Notes under the pieces: model-generated
Told to the model about the DNA's origin: nothing
Database searches by the model: none
The model's input: only the letters and a program-made list of their open reading frames with translations
NCBI RefSeq assembly: GCF_001746295.1
Contig: NZ_MJAH01000006.1
Span: forward strand, 916,876 to 980,875
Length of the DNA stretch: 64,000 nt
DNA from: Streptomyces sp. LUP47B
Lineage (GTDB): Bacteria > Actinomycetota > Actinomycetes > Streptomycetales > Streptomycetaceae
Direction: 5' to 3'
Shown here: piece by piece, positions 9,582-18,582 of the stretch
How positions within the stretch are numbered: the first letter of the stretch is position 1
Layout of the letters: each line of letters begins with the position of its first letter
Translations under genes and position numbers: made by a program

Positions 9582-10262
9582 TCAGCGCACCGCTTTCTGC
9601 CCCGTCGGTCCGACAGCGAACCACCTGCCGTCGACGCCCTGTCCGTTCAGGTCACCGGCCCCGGCATCGCCGGAGAAGCGGTAGACGGGCCAGCCACCCA
9701 CCGTGACCTGGACCTGTCCGTCCTGTCGGCGGATGGCCCCGACCTCCTTCGGGTTCACACCCGCCAGGTAGACGTTGCCACCCTCCTTGATGGTCACCGG
9801 TGGCCACTTCGAGGCACAGGCGTCATCGCAGTTCGACTGGGACGGGTCGGCGGTGTCGCCGTCGAAACGGTAGAGCGCCGCTTGGTTGACGTTGATCAGG
9901 TGGGCCACCGGCAATTGCGGCGAGGTCACCGCCGACAGCTGCACCCACTGGGGCGGAGTCTCCTGCACCGCCGCGCCGACCACCGTGCCGCCGGTGCCGT
10001 TGAGGCCCGCGTCCCGCGCCGTGGAGTCCACCACCTGCAGCGCCGAATTGCCGGCTCCCTGGCTGGGCGCGGCCGTCGTGGGCAACGCCGAGGACGTGGC
10101 CGGGGCGGGGGCCGGGGTGGACGGATCCTTGCTGTCACCGATCTGGATCGTCTTGCCGCAGGCGGTCAGGCTCACCACACCGCACACCGCGAGGACGGTG
10201 GCGACAGTGGCACGGTGCTTGGCGGCGCCGGGGGACAGCAGGCCGCTGAGAAACGAGGTCAT
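9582..10262 (-). CDS. Secreted lipoprotein with PF03640-type (Lipoprotein_15) repeats
   Basis: This 226-aa protein starts at ATG 10262; the frame extends 12 codons further to a TTG. A signal peptide (about 18-34) ends in the lipobox LTAC, with lipidated Cys35. An Ala/Pro/Ser/Thr-rich linker follows. The C-terminal half has two units of the secreted repeat, LYRFDGDTADPSQSNC...CASKWPPV (130-156) and WPVYRFSGDAGAGDLNGQG (191-209), ending GRWFAVGPTG. Two cysteines, Cys145 and Cys149, may bond or bind a ligand. The family has no established biochemical role. The gene is divergent from the WXG100-size gene at 10406 and borders the T7SS-like genes, so it may be an accessory of that system; that link is positional only. 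Confidence 0.85.
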   Translation of the reverse strand: MTSFLSGLLSPGAAKHRATVATVLAVCGVVSLTACGKTIQIGDSKDPSTPAPAPATSSALPTTAAPSQGAGNSALQVVDSTARDAGLNGTGGTVVGAAVQETPPQWVQLSAVTSPQLPVAHLINVNQAALYRFDGDTADPSQSNCDDACASKWPPVTIKEGGNVYLAGVNPKEVGAIRRQDGQVQVTVGGWPVYRFSGDAGAGDLNGQGVDGRWFAVGPTGQKAVR

Positions 10263-10405
10263 GCGAAGAACACGACACGGAGGCCGCCGAAGGTTCAATG
10301 CCGTGCCCGGACCGCCTCACACTCGGCCCGGTTGAACGATCCGGCCCTGTGACCTCGTGTCCCTTGCAGAGACGGATGGCCAGCGCACAGGAACGGGAGC
10401 CGGCA

Positions 10406-10696
10406 GTGACAGACATCCACGTCCCCGATGACGCACTCAAGGACGGCGCGAAGAGAATGCGCCTCGTGCAGGACAACATCGACATCGGAAACACCACGTT
10501 CGACTTCGATGCCGCCTTCGGACGCGAGCTGTCCAGCGGCGCTGCACAGAACTTCGAGGACCGGTGGAACGACGGCAAGCACCAGCTGCAGAAGCAGGTG
10601 GGGGGCATCATCGACGCCATCACCCAGATCTCCGACGCCTTCGACGAGGCGGACCGGCGCTCGGCGGCGAGTCTCGACGACAGCCAGGGCAATTGA
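10406..10696 (+). CDS. WXG100-like small protein (putative ESX/T7SS substrate)
   Basis: This 96-aa protein starts at GTG 10406 (VTDIHVPDDALKDG), 6 bases after GGAG. The frame is open upstream, but the extra translation looks random. It is predicted to be all-helical, with a central turn at RWNDGKHQL. This is WxxG (Trp54, Gly57) instead of the canonical WXG. Length near 100 residues and an acidic helix-turn-helix layout fit the ESAT-6/CFP-10 superfamily. It lies 31 bp before an unknown gene and opposite an EccC-type ATPase gene with which it converges. It may partner the second WXG100-like protein encoded at 15983-16276 to form a heterodimer; this is inference. Confidence 0.72.
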   Translation: MTDIHVPDDALKDGAKRMRLVQDNIDIGNTTFDFDAAFGRELSSGAAQNFEDRWNDGKHQLQKQVGGIIDAITQISDAFDEADRRSAASLDDSQGN

Positions 10697-10727
10697 CCTC
10701 CCCGACGGACACGGTGAAGGGTGACCG

Positions 10728-11378
10728 ATGAGCACGGCACAGCGATTCCTGCTGGAGATCCCCGACGGGTGGGACCAGGTCGATCTGAGCGGCGAGGAGA
10801 TGGCGCGGGTTCGCGCACAAGCTCTCGCCTCGACCGACGACCCGCGGCAGAAGGCCGAGATCAACGACATGTTCCGTCAGGGCCGTGAGGTGACCCGCGC
10901 CGCACGCCGCTACGGAGCGCTGCTGGCCTCGGGCACGGCGACCATGTACCCGGACGGACTCTTCATGGCGTACGGCATGGTCTTCGCCGTCACCACACCC
11001 GAAGGCCAGGAGCTGACGCTGCCCGTGCTGTCCGCGCAACTGGGTGTCTCCTCCGGCACCGGTGCGGCACCGAAGGACCGCGTGATCACCTCGGTGGAGG
11101 TGCCCCATGTCGGCCCGGCGGCGCGCGTGACCGGCACGGAGGTGACACGGGTGACCGCGGACATCTCCGTCAAGCTGCTGACGATGCACACGATGATGCC
11201 GGTGCCCGGCACCCCCCAGGACTTCCTCGCGGTTTCCCTCGCCAGCCCGAACCTGCCGTTGAAGGACGAGGTGTACGACCTCTTCGACGCCATCACGAGC
11301 ACGTTCCGGTTCATCACCGACGACGGCGTCCAGGTTCCCGCGGGAGCGAGCAGCACCGGCGAGAGCCCCTCCGGCTGA
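10728..11378 (+). CDS. Conserved protein of unknown function in a T7SS-like locus
   Basis: This 216-aa protein starts at ATG 10728, following AAGGGTGACCG. No signal peptide or membrane segment is visible. The N-terminus (FLLEIPDGWDQVDLSGEEMA) and a central beta-rich region read as a compact cytoplasmic alpha/beta domain. A short Gly/Ser-rich tail ends it. I do not recognise the family. Its position directly after the WXG100-like gene and convergent with eccC suggests a chaperone or cytosolic accessory of the secretion system, as EspG is in mycobacteria, but I see no sequence evidence for homology to EspG. Confidence 0.6.
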   Translation: MSTAQRFLLEIPDGWDQVDLSGEEMARVRAQALASTDDPRQKAEINDMFRQGREVTRAARRYGALLASGTATMYPDGLFMAYGMVFAVTTPEGQELTLPVLSAQLGVSSGTGAAPKDRVITSVEVPHVGPAARVTGTEVTRVTADISVKLLTMHTMMPVPGTPQDFLAVSLASPNLPLKDEVYDLFDAITSTFRFITDDGVQVPAGASSTGESPSG

Positions 11379-11468
11379 GGCCCCTGCTGTCGGTTCAGGG
11401 CGGCCCTTGGTACGACAGCCGCCCTGCAGCGGGGCCGCAGCAGCCCCACGCCTCGTCACCGGGGGGAA

Positions 11469-11506
11469 GGAGGCGCACATCCAGGGGGACCTGGGGGTGC
11501 GCCTCC
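11469..11506. terminator. Bidirectional terminator between convergent T7SS genes
   Basis: GGAGGCGCA pairs with TGCGCCTCC, and an inner stem CCAGG/CCTGG closes around GGGGA. The hairpin lies between the stop codons of the plus-strand gene (11378) and eccC (11512, minus strand), so it can serve both. Confidence 0.65.
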
Positions 11507-11511
11507 GGCTA

Positions 11512-14500
11512 TTACCGGTCCGTGTCCAGGTATGGCACCTGCACGGTCCTCAGCACTCCGTCGCCCAGGTGCAGCAGGCCCCGGCCCGGCTGCGGGGCCT
11601 GGCCGACGACACCGCGGCTCAGCTTCACGCCGATGACCTCGCCGTCGCTCAGTCCCTGCGGGGAGAGGAGCATGCCGGTGCGGTTGCGCTTCACCTGACC
11701 CATCCATCCGGCCAGGCTCAGTGACAGCGACTCGGCGTTGCCGGCCGCGAGCACGCCCCAGCCGGTTCCGGCGCCGCCGCGGGCGAGCAGAGCGAGGTCG
11801 GAGTCGATCTCGGCGCCCATGAAGAGTTCGGCGTCGTCGACGACGATCACGCCGTACTCCTGCGAGACGTTGTTGAGTGCCTGCCGGAAGTCACCCACCG
11901 GCACCTCCGCGTCGGTGATGACGGTGACCACGCCCGGCCGCCCCTGCAGATCGCGCAGGGGTGAGCGCCGCGGGGCCAGCACGATCAGGCCGGTGCCGGC
12001 CGCCAGCAGCGACTCCGCCGTCGTGAGCAGGGTGGTGCTGCGTCCGGTGCGCGGCGGCCCGGCGATCACGAAGGTCGGCACGTCCGTGAGGTCGGGACCG
12101 AGCGAGGTGAGGGTATCCCCGCCGACGGCCACCAGTGGGCGCATCGGTCCCCCCGCGGTGTGCAGGGCGAGGGCGTCGGCGTACGTGATCCGGTCGGGCA
12201 GGACGTCCAGCCGGAGCGCGCGGCGGGCGTCGGGGACCGCGGCCTCACGCTCGATCAGCTGCCGGCCCAGCGCGGCCAGGACATCGGCCTGCGCGGTGCC
12301 CGCGAGGTCCTCGCCGAGCACGGCGATCTGGACCTCGCTGAGGTCCTGGGGGCGGATGCCCCGGCCGGGCCCGGGGTCGGACGGCGCGGACTTGGTGGGG
12401 ATTCCGACGCCGGAGTAGTCCTGCCGGTCGTTGAGCCTGAGGACGATCTTGTCCTCGGTGGTGCCGGAGAAGCGGCTGCCGCCGAGCACCCGGTCACCGG
12501 CCGGCACGACGTGGATGCCCACGCCCGCACCGTCGCGCAGCAGACGCAGCATGCGCTCCATGTAGCTGCCGTTGTCGTACGAGGTGAACTCGCGCTCGAA
12601 GACCTCGAACCGGTCGACCAGCAGCACGATGTGCGCGAGCCTCTCGTGCAGTGGCTGGCTGCTGCGCAGTTCGGTCAGGTCCGCCGTGCCGCGCGCGCCC
12701 AGAATGCTCTGGCGCCCGGTGAGTTCGGCGCCGAGGCGGTCCAGCAGCCGGCCCAGCCGCTCGATCTGGGTACGGTCGACGACGGCACCGCAGTGCGGCA
12801 GTTCGGTGAGCACGTTGAGAGCGCCGTTGCCGCAGTCGATGCCGTACAGGTGCACGTCGTCGGCCCCGTGGGCCTGGCCGAGCGCCGCGGCCAGGGTGCG
12901 CAGCGCCTGGGAGCGCCCGCTGCGGGGCGAGCCGATGATGTGCAGATGGCCCGTCCGGTCCAGGTCGAACGTCAGCGGCGCCCGGCTCTGCTGGGCGGGC
13001 AGGTCGACAATGCCGTACGCGACCGGAGGCAGCGCTGCCTCGCGTTCGGCGGCCGGCTTCGGCGCGGGTGCCGCAGTCCACGGCAGCAGGGCGGGCAGGG
13101 GCGGCAACCACGGGCTGGGCTGGCGCGGCACCCCGGCCAGCGTGGCGGCCTCGGCGACGGCGCCGACGAGCACTGCGAGGTCGGTGACCGCCTCGGTCTG
13201 CGCCGCCGCGGAACCACTCCGCGCGCGCAGACTCGGCAGCGGGCCTCCCAGATCGTTCCAGGACACCGGCATCGCGGTGACGGCCACCTCCGTGCCTGCG
13301 TCGGACAAGCCTCCGGGACGGCGGCCGCCGACACGTCCGGACTGGAACGGCAGCAGCGCCGACGGGCCCAGACGGGCATAGGCACGGCCGGGGTTGGCCG
13401 GGGAGATGTCACCGGAGTCGGGAGCGTCGATGATGTCCCGGCTCTCGCCGGTGTCGGTGGTGCGCAGGGCGATCCGCAGGTTGGTGTTGGCGCGGATGTC
13501 GGGGGTGACCGCGCCACCGGGCCGCTGGGTGGCCAGCACCAGATGGATGCCGAGGGACCGGCCGCGCTGCGCGATGTTCACCAAGCCCGAGATGAAGTCG
13601 GGCAGTTCACGCGCCATGGAGGCGAACTCGTCGATGACGAGCAGTAGCCGCGGCAGCGGCGGCAGGACGTCACCGCCCCGCGAGCGCTTGTCGAGGTAGT
13701 CCTCGAGGTCCTTGGCGCCGATGTGGGCCAGCTGCGTCTCACGGCGGCGCAGTTCGGCACCGAGGGAGACCAGGGCGCGTTCCACCAGCCGGGTGTCCAG
13801 GTCGGTCACCAGACCGACGGTGTGCGGCAGGTCGGCGCATTCGGCGAAGGCACTGCCGCCCTTGTAGTCGACGAGGACGAACGTCATCTCGTCGGGCCGG
13901 TTGACCACGGCGAGGGTGGCGACGAGGGTCTGCAGCAGCTCGGACTTGCCGGAGCCGGTGGTGCCGGCGATGAGGGCGTGCGGGCCGTCGCGCACCAGGT
14001 CGACGGCGAACTCCCCGTCATAACCGACGCCGAGGACCGCCTTCGTGGACCGGCCACCCAGGGACCAGCCCGCCGCCAGTGCCTGTGCGGTGGGCGGCTC
14101 GATCTGCAGCAGATCCAGCAGCCGTACGGATCCGGGCAGCGCGCCCTCGTCGCTGTCGCCCACACCTCGCAAGGGGGCGAGTGCCCGAGCGAAGTCCTCG
14201 TACCAGGCGGGCTCCGGGGAGTCACCGCGCACGTTCTCCAGCGCGGCGGCGGAACCGGTGCGTACCTTGGCGGTGCCCGTACCGGCCTCGGTGACGACGA
14301 CGGCGCCGCACTCCTCGGGCAGCAGCCGCTCCTCCCGGTCGATGCAGATGGTGTGAACTCCCACCGCCGGCCCGTCGCGCAGCAGGGCGATCACGCCGGG
14401 CAGTGAACGGGCCCGGCGCGCCTCCTCCAGGACGACGAGGATGTCGGGGTAGCCGTTGGCACCGCCCCGCGTGATGTCCGGTCCGGCCGCGCCACGGGCG

Positions 14501-15912
14501 GCGACGATCTGGCCGAGTTCGCCGACGCGACGGGCCAGCGAATCCGCGGTGCTGCCGATCAGGGCGTAGGCGTCCTCGCCCTGCGCCCGGGTGTGCGGCA
14601 GCCAGCGGGTCCAGGACCAGTCGCGTTCGCCGGACGGCCCGGCGAGGACGACGATACGCAGGTCGGTGGGGCTGTGCAGGGCGGCGGCCTGCGCGGTCAG
14701 CCATCCCGCCAGCCGGGTCGCGCCCGATCCGGCGACACCCGCGACACCGACCCGGCGCAGGGGAAGGGCCACCGGCACCTGGTACAGCCACGGCACGGTG
14801 TTGCGGCGGTGCTCGTCCTGTTCCGGGTCGTCGACGCCGACCGACGACGGCAGATCGGCGGTGCCCGCGCGCACGGACAGGAAGTCGGGGTCCTGCCAGC
14901 GGCGTTCCCACAGCCGTTCCGACGGCTGGACCGCCATCTGCAGCAGCGTGGCCGGATCGGGCAGGGAGAGACGGAGGTTGTGCTGTTCGTCCAGAACGGC
15001 GGCGTCGATGTCCGCGCGGACGCCGGCCACCGCCCGGTCGTACTCCTCCTTCTTCTCCAGGTACTTCAGCATCGCCTGCTTGCGCCCGCCGAACTGGGTG
15101 ACCAGGGCGGCGAGCGGCGAGAGCAGGGCGATGAAGACGAACGACCACCGGTGGGTGACGAAGATGGCGATCGCGGCGCTGCCGGCCGGCAGCAGCAGGA
15201 TCGGCAGCAGCGGGATGGGCCGCTTGTCGGGCTTGATGGGAGGCGTGGGCAGCCGGAACTTCGCCCCCGCCGCGGGCGGCAGGAACCTCGGCGGCCGGTT
15301 GAACTCCAGGCCGATCCCGTCCTCCGCCGCGACCAGCGGTGCGCGCGCCGTTCGCCTGGAGGTGAGCTCGAGCAGGATGTTGCCTACGGCGAGCTGGCTG
15401 CCCTCGCGCCAGGGGGACCGGGTGCCCGAGGGCTTGCCGTCGAGCAAAGCGTTCTCGGTCTCGAGAAGTTCGGCGCGGCCGTCGAGGTGGACGCGTACCC
15501 GTGCCGCGAGCGCCGGGGCGCCCTCGGCCAGGCGGATACGGCAGCCCGGGGCGGTGCCGATGTCGTAGTCGCCGGGGACCAGGCGGTAGGTAGTGCCCGC
15601 GCCGGGCCCGGAGACGATGCGGACCTCGGTGCGGCCCTCGGGCTCGGCCTCCCCGGAAACGGGAGCGCCGAGCCCCAGGTCCATGCCGTCCCGTACCCCC
15701 GCCACCTGCAGAGTGCTGCGCGGGTCGACGAGCGTCGAGCCGATGTACAGGGCCGGCTCCGGCGGCGTGGTGCCGTCGGCCCCCGCGTACCCGACGGCGC
15801 GTGCCAGATCGGACGCGAACCTGCCTGCGGTGGCGGTGGGTTCGGTCTGCACGGAGACGGTGGAGGACGCCTCCTCGGCCCGCGGGTCACGAACGCTGAC
15901 GGTCAGTCGCAC
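11512..15912 (-). CDS. eccC: EccC/EssC-type FtsK-SpoIIIE ATPase of type VII secretion, with N-terminal FHA-like domain
   Basis: This 1466-aa membrane ATPase is the motor of an ESX/T7SS machine. Residues 1-95 are ubiquitin- or FHA-like beta-rich sequence. An FHA-like domain follows (about 95-187; YRLVPGDYDIG, GCRIRL). Two membrane segments are at about 233-252 and 256-274. Three FtsK-type ATPase domains follow. The first has an intact Walker A GTTGSGKS near 650 and Walker B LLLVIDEFASM. The second (GSPRSGRS, near 992) and third (GPPRTGRS, near 1284) have Arg in place of the Walker Lys, so they are probably regulatory, as reported for distal domains of EccC/EssC. The single-chain form with an FHA head resembles Firmicutes EssC more than split mycobacterial EccCa/EccCb. 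It is the last gene of a minus-strand operon (substrate, WXG100, eccC). Confidence 0.92.
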   Translation of the reverse strand: MRLTVSVRDPRAEEASSTVSVQTEPTATAGRFASDLARAVGYAGADGTTPPEPALYIGSTLVDPRSTLQVAGVRDGMDLGLGAPVSGEAEPEGRTEVRIVSGPGAGTTYRLVPGDYDIGTAPGCRIRLAEGAPALAARVRVHLDGRAELLETENALLDGKPSGTRSPWREGSQLAVGNILLELTSRRTARAPLVAAEDGIGLEFNRPPRFLPPAAGAKFRLPTPPIKPDKRPIPLLPILLLPAGSAAIAIFVTHRWSFVFIALLSPLAALVTQFGGRKQAMLKYLEKKEEYDRAVAGVRADIDAAVLDEQHNLRLSLPDPATLLQMAVQPSERLWERRWQDPDFLSVRAGTADLPSSVGVDDPEQDEHRRNTVPWLYQVPVALPLRRVGVAGVAGSGATRLAGWLTAQAAALHSPTDLRIVVLAGPSGERDWSWTRWLPHTRAQGEDAYALIGSTADSLARRVGELGQIVAARGAAGPDITRGGANGYPDILVVLEEARRARSLPGVIALLRDGPAVGVHTICIDREERLLPEECGAVVVTEAGTGTAKVRTGSAAALENVRGDSPEPAWYEDFARALAPLRGVGDSDEGALPGSVRLLDLLQIEPPTAQALAAGWSLGGRSTKAVLGVGYDGEFAVDLVRDGPHALIAGTTGSGKSELLQTLVATLAVVNRPDEMTFVLVDYKGGSAFAECADLPHTVGLVTDLDTRLVERALVSLGAELRRRETQLAHIGAKDLEDYLDKRSRGGDVLPPLPRLLLVIDEFASMARELPDFISGLVNIAQRGRSLGIHLVLATQRPGGAVTPDIRANTNLRIALRTTDTGESRDIIDAPDSGDISPANPGRAYARLGPSALLPFQSGRVGGRRPGGLSDAGTEVAVTAMPVSWNDLGGPLPSLRARSGSAAAQTEAVTDLAVLVGAVAEAATLAGVPRQPSPWLPPLPALLPWTAAPAPKPAAEREAALPPVAYGIVDLPAQQSRAPLTFDLDRTGHLHIIGSPRSGRSQALRTLAAALGQAHGADDVHLYGIDCGNGALNVLTELPHCGAVVDRTQIERLGRLLDRLGAELTGRQSILGARGTADLTELRSSQPLHERLAHIVLLVDRFEVFEREFTSYDNGSYMERMLRLLRDGAGVGIHVVPAGDRVLGGSRFSGTTEDKIVLRLNDRQDYSGVGIPTKSAPSDPGPGRGIRPQDLSEVQIAVLGEDLAGTAQADVLAALGRQLIEREAAVPDARRALRLDVLPDRITYADALALHTAGGPMRPLVAVGGDTLTSLGPDLTDVPTFVIAGPPRTGRSTTLLTTAESLLAAGTGLIVLAPRRSPLRDLQGRPGVVTVITDAEVPVGDFRQALNNVSQEYGVIVVDDAELFMGAEIDSDLALLARGGAGTGWGVLAAGNAESLSLSLAGWMGQVKRNRTGMLLSPQGLSDGEVIGVKLSRGVVGQAPQPGRGLLHLGDGVLRTVQVPYLDTDR

Positions 15913-15982
15913 TGCTCATCGTCCTTCTCGAGTAGCGGTGGGTCGGCCCCGCACGCCGAGGCGGCGAGCCGGGCCGGATGGG

Positions 15983-16276
15983 TCAGGACAGGGCGGAACC
16001 GAGCTGGTTGTCGGTTTGGTCGAAGGCCTCACCGACGGTCTTCACGTACTGGCCGATGCCCTGCAGGCCCTGGTTGACCTGCTCGAAGCCCTTGGCGAAC
16101 TCGTCAAAGAACGGCGAGAACTTCTGCTGGGCGGCCGGGGTGCTGTAGCCGTCGGCGAGCAGGTTGGTGATCTTTCCCCTGACCTCGTTCAGCTTGTCCT
16201 GGAGCTGGGAGAAGTCGTTGAGCAGAGCCTGCGACGTCGACGAGGTGGTGTCGGAGTTGACGCTGTAGTTGGGCAC
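15983..16276 (-). CDS. WXG100 family protein (EsxA-like T7SS substrate)
   Basis: This 97-aa protein starts at ATG 16276 (MPNYSVNSDTTSSTSQALL). Two amphipathic helices flank a turn at LLADGYSTPAAQQKF, where the WXG tryptophan is replaced by Tyr (GYST). The second helix (FAKGFEQVNQGLQGIGQYVK) and the length match ESAT-6-like proteins. It lies 70 bp upstream of eccC and 69 bp downstream of the large putative substrate gene, on the same strand, which is the classical placement of an Esx protein. It probably dimerises with itself or with the protein encoded at 10406 and binds the third ATPase domain of EccC. Confidence 0.85.
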   Translation of the reverse strand: MPNYSVNSDTTSSTSQALLNDFSQLQDKLNEVRGKITNLLADGYSTPAAQQKFSPFFDEFAKGFEQVNQGLQGIGQYVKTVGEAFDQTDNQLGSALS

Positions 16277-16345
16277 GGAAGTACTCCTTGCTGGTGGTTG
16301 GTGCCGTCCATCCGTTCAGGGATGGAGAACTGGCAGGCGTGGGGC

Positions 16346-18424
16346 CTAGCCGCCTTGGCCGTCGGCCGGCGGGGTGACGGGTCGCGCCGCGGACGCACCG
16401 TCCGGGACGGTGGGCGACGGCGGCAGCGGGACGTCGACAGGGTTCACCGGCAGCGGGCTTGTGGGCCGCGTGTCGGTCGGGGGCGGTGCGGGAGGGGCTG
16501 GGCTTGTGGGCTGTGTGTCGGTTGGAGACGGCGGAGGTGTCACTGGGCTTGTGGGCCGTGTATCCACTGGAGACGGCGGAGGTGTCACTGGGCTTGTGGG
16601 CCGTGTATCCACTGGAGACGGCGGAGGTGTCACTGGGCTTGTGGGCCGTGTATCCACTGGAGACGGCGGAGGTGTCACTGGGCTTGTGGGCCGTGTATCC
16701 ACTGGAGACGGCGGAGGTGTCACCGGGCTTGTGGGCCGTGTATCCACTGGAGACGGCGGAGGAGTCACCGGGCTCGCGGGCCGTGTATCCACTGGAGACG
16801 GCGGAGGAGTCACCGGGCTCGCGGGCCGTGTATCCACTGGAGACGGCGGAGGAGTCACCGGACTCGCGGGCCGCGTATCCACCGGAGACGGCACAGGAGT
16901 CGGAGTCACCGGACTCGCAGGCCGCGGGCCTGTCGGGGACGCCGGCGGGGTGACGTCCGGCGGAGTCGCCGCGGGCGCGGCATCCGGTCGGGGACGTCCC
17001 TTGAAGGGGATCTTGTCGGCGATGCTGTCGACGCCACGGCCCAGGCCGGCTTTGCCGAGCGCGCCCACAGCGAGTTTCGAGGCGCCATTGGCGATCTCCC
17101 CGGCCGCGACATCCTTGGCATCGCCGCCCTGAGCAACGCCGACCCCGATCTTCGTTCCGACGCTGGCGCCCTCCTCGAGGAAGCTGCCCAGTTGGTCGGA
17201 CACCTTCTTGCCGAGGGAGTCGCCCACCGCGGGCGTCGTCGTGTTGCCGAACCGGCCACTCTGGCCTTCTTCCACCGACGGGACGCCCCGGTTTTTGCCG
17301 ATGGTGCCCACCCCGCCCTTGAAGAGGGCTCCGGCAACAGCACCGGCTGCGGCTCCGCCGAGCACGCCGGCAAACGTGAGCTCGTCGTTGTTGGCTCTCT
17401 TGGCGGCCGCCTCGATGCCGGCGTTGACGGCGAATTTCTTGCCGGCGTCGACGAGGGCATCGCCGATGAACTTGCCGACGGGATTGCCGAGGAAGCCCCC
17501 GACAACCCTGTTGTCGGTGAGCGACTTGCCGATGTCGCCGATGCTGCCCGTGGCCTTTTTGATCAAGGGAAGGTTCTTCACTGTGGCGGCAAGGGCGGGA
17601 CTGATGGCCTCCGCGACGCGGCCGCCGAACTTGAGGAGCGCGCCGCCGGGGATGATGCCCAGCAGGCCGGTGACGAAGTCACCGGCCTTGATTCCGCCTG
17701 TCTGACTTGCGACTACTTGGTTGAAGACGAACAACAGACCACCGAGCAGGGCTCCGACCACGGGGAAGAAGACCGCGAGAATCGCCACGAAGGCGGCCAC
17801 CAGGACCTGCACGAACGGAAATTCCTTGAAGAAGTCGGCGATCTTCTGGAAGATGTTCCGCTCCGGGATCGCCTCCTCCGCTGCCCGGTCCAGCACCTGG
17901 GCGAGCCGGCGCTGCGCACTCTCCCGCAGCGTCCTCGCCTGCTCCGCCAGACTCCGGGCCGCACCCATCTCGGCCTGGCCCGCGTCGATGGAATCCTGGG
18001 ACGAACGCGCCTGCGCCCTCTCCTCGTCGGTCGCGTCGGCGCCCAACTGCCGCGCAGTCTGGTTGGCTTGCGGCGCGGCGGCTCGCGCCCGGTCCACGGC
18101 CTGGTCGAAGACGCCCTGCGCCTCCTCCAGCCGGGGAACGTACTCGCTGTAGGCCTGAGCCGCGTCGTGGTACGACGTCTTGGTCTTGGTCAGCTTGTCC
18201 GGCAGGTCGTCGCCGACCTTCGCCCTGAGCGCGTCCATCGCGTCACCGGTGCCCTCGGAGATCGCCCCGTCCCGCTTCACGATGTTGAGCGCCCGCTCCG
18301 CGTCATCGCCGATGCTCCGGTAGCGCTGCACGATCTTCAAGATGATGTCGGGGTCGCCCGGTGCCGGGTCCGAGTCCATCCCGAGAAGCTGGAAGTCCTC
18401 GGGGCTGGCGTGCCGCCGTGCCAT
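16346..18424 (-). CDS. Putative T7SS-secreted protein with hydrophobic core and Pro/Thr-rich tandem repeats
   Basis: This 692-aa protein starts at ATG 18424, with GGGGGA upstream. Residues 1-190 are helical and coiled-coil-like. The opening (DPAPGDPDIILKIVQRYRSI) resembles the N-terminal T7SS targeting domain of actinobacterial polymorphic toxins. A long hydrophobic stretch (about 204-236) follows, then a Gly/Ala-rich region (240-480) of the kind seen in pore- or membrane-associated substrates. Residues about 505-645 are a Pro/Thr/Ser repeat of unit SPVTPPPSPVDTRP(A/T). No toxin or enzymatic domain is seen at the C-terminus. The gene is first in the operon with the WXG100 gene and eccC. It could be a secreted cell-wall-spanning protein or a structural component; no immunity-like gene is adjacent. 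Confidence 0.75.
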   Translation of the reverse strand: MARRHASPEDFQLLGMDSDPAPGDPDIILKIVQRYRSIGDDAERALNIVKRDGAISEGTGDAMDALRAKVGDDLPDKLTKTKTSYHDAAQAYSEYVPRLEEAQGVFDQAVDRARAAAPQANQTARQLGADATDEERAQARSSQDSIDAGQAEMGAARSLAEQARTLRESAQRRLAQVLDRAAEEAIPERNIFQKIADFFKEFPFVQVLVAAFVAILAVFFPVVGALLGGLLFVFNQVVASQTGGIKAGDFVTGLLGIIPGGALLKFGGRVAEAISPALAATVKNLPLIKKATGSIGDIGKSLTDNRVVGGFLGNPVGKFIGDALVDAGKKFAVNAGIEAAAKRANNDELTFAGVLGGAAAGAVAGALFKGGVGTIGKNRGVPSVEEGQSGRFGNTTTPAVGDSLGKKVSDQLGSFLEEGASVGTKIGVGVAQGGDAKDVAAGEIANGASKLAVGALGKAGLGRGVDSIADKIPFKGRPRPDAAPAATPPDVTPPASPTGPRPASPVTPTPVPSPVDTRPASPVTPPPSPVDTRPASPVTPPPSPVDTRPASPVTPPPSPVDTRPTSPVTPPPSPVDTRPTSPVTPPPSPVDTRPTSPVTPPPSPVDTRPTSPVTPPPSPVDTRPTSPVTPPPSPTDTQPTSPAPPAPPPTDTRPTSPLPVNPVDVPLPPSPTVPDGASAARPVTPPADGQGG
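16500..16913. repeat. 45-bp tandem repeat encoding SPVTPPPSPVDTRP(A/T)
   Basis: About eight near-identical 45-bp units, plus degenerate edge copies, lie in frame inside the putative T7SS substrate gene. Neighbouring units differ by only one or a few bases, and two sub-types (RPA and RPT) are grouped. That pattern indicates recent unit duplication. Copy-number change would keep the frame because the unit is 15 codons. Confidence 0.92.
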
Positions 18425-18582
18425 TGCGATTCCCCCGGTCCGGTGCGTTGACGTGCGATCGCGAGGTACACGGGGCCGGGCTCGCGGAAGGTTCAACAAA
18501 TTCCGCGTCAGGTTCGAACTTTTTGGCCGGGCGGTCCCGTGTAGTCGGTGCAACGCAACACCGGACGACATGGGTGGACACG
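18425..18582. promoter_or_regulatory. Divergent promoter region of the T7SS operon and the LysM-like membrane protein gene
   Basis: This 158-bp gap separates the minus-strand substrate-WXG100-eccC operon from the plus-strand membrane protein gene and must hold both promoters. It is somewhat richer in A+T in the middle (GTTCAACAAATTCCG). No clear operator palindrome is seen. Confidence 0.45.

Noticed and set aside
16500..16913. CRISPR-like periodic repeat
   Set aside because: Units are contiguous 45-bp coding repeats with no spacers.
16374..17132. Gly-rich repetitive plus-strand frame opposite the T7SS substrate repeats
   Set aside because: It is the antisense reading of the Pro/Thr repeat and has no independent support.
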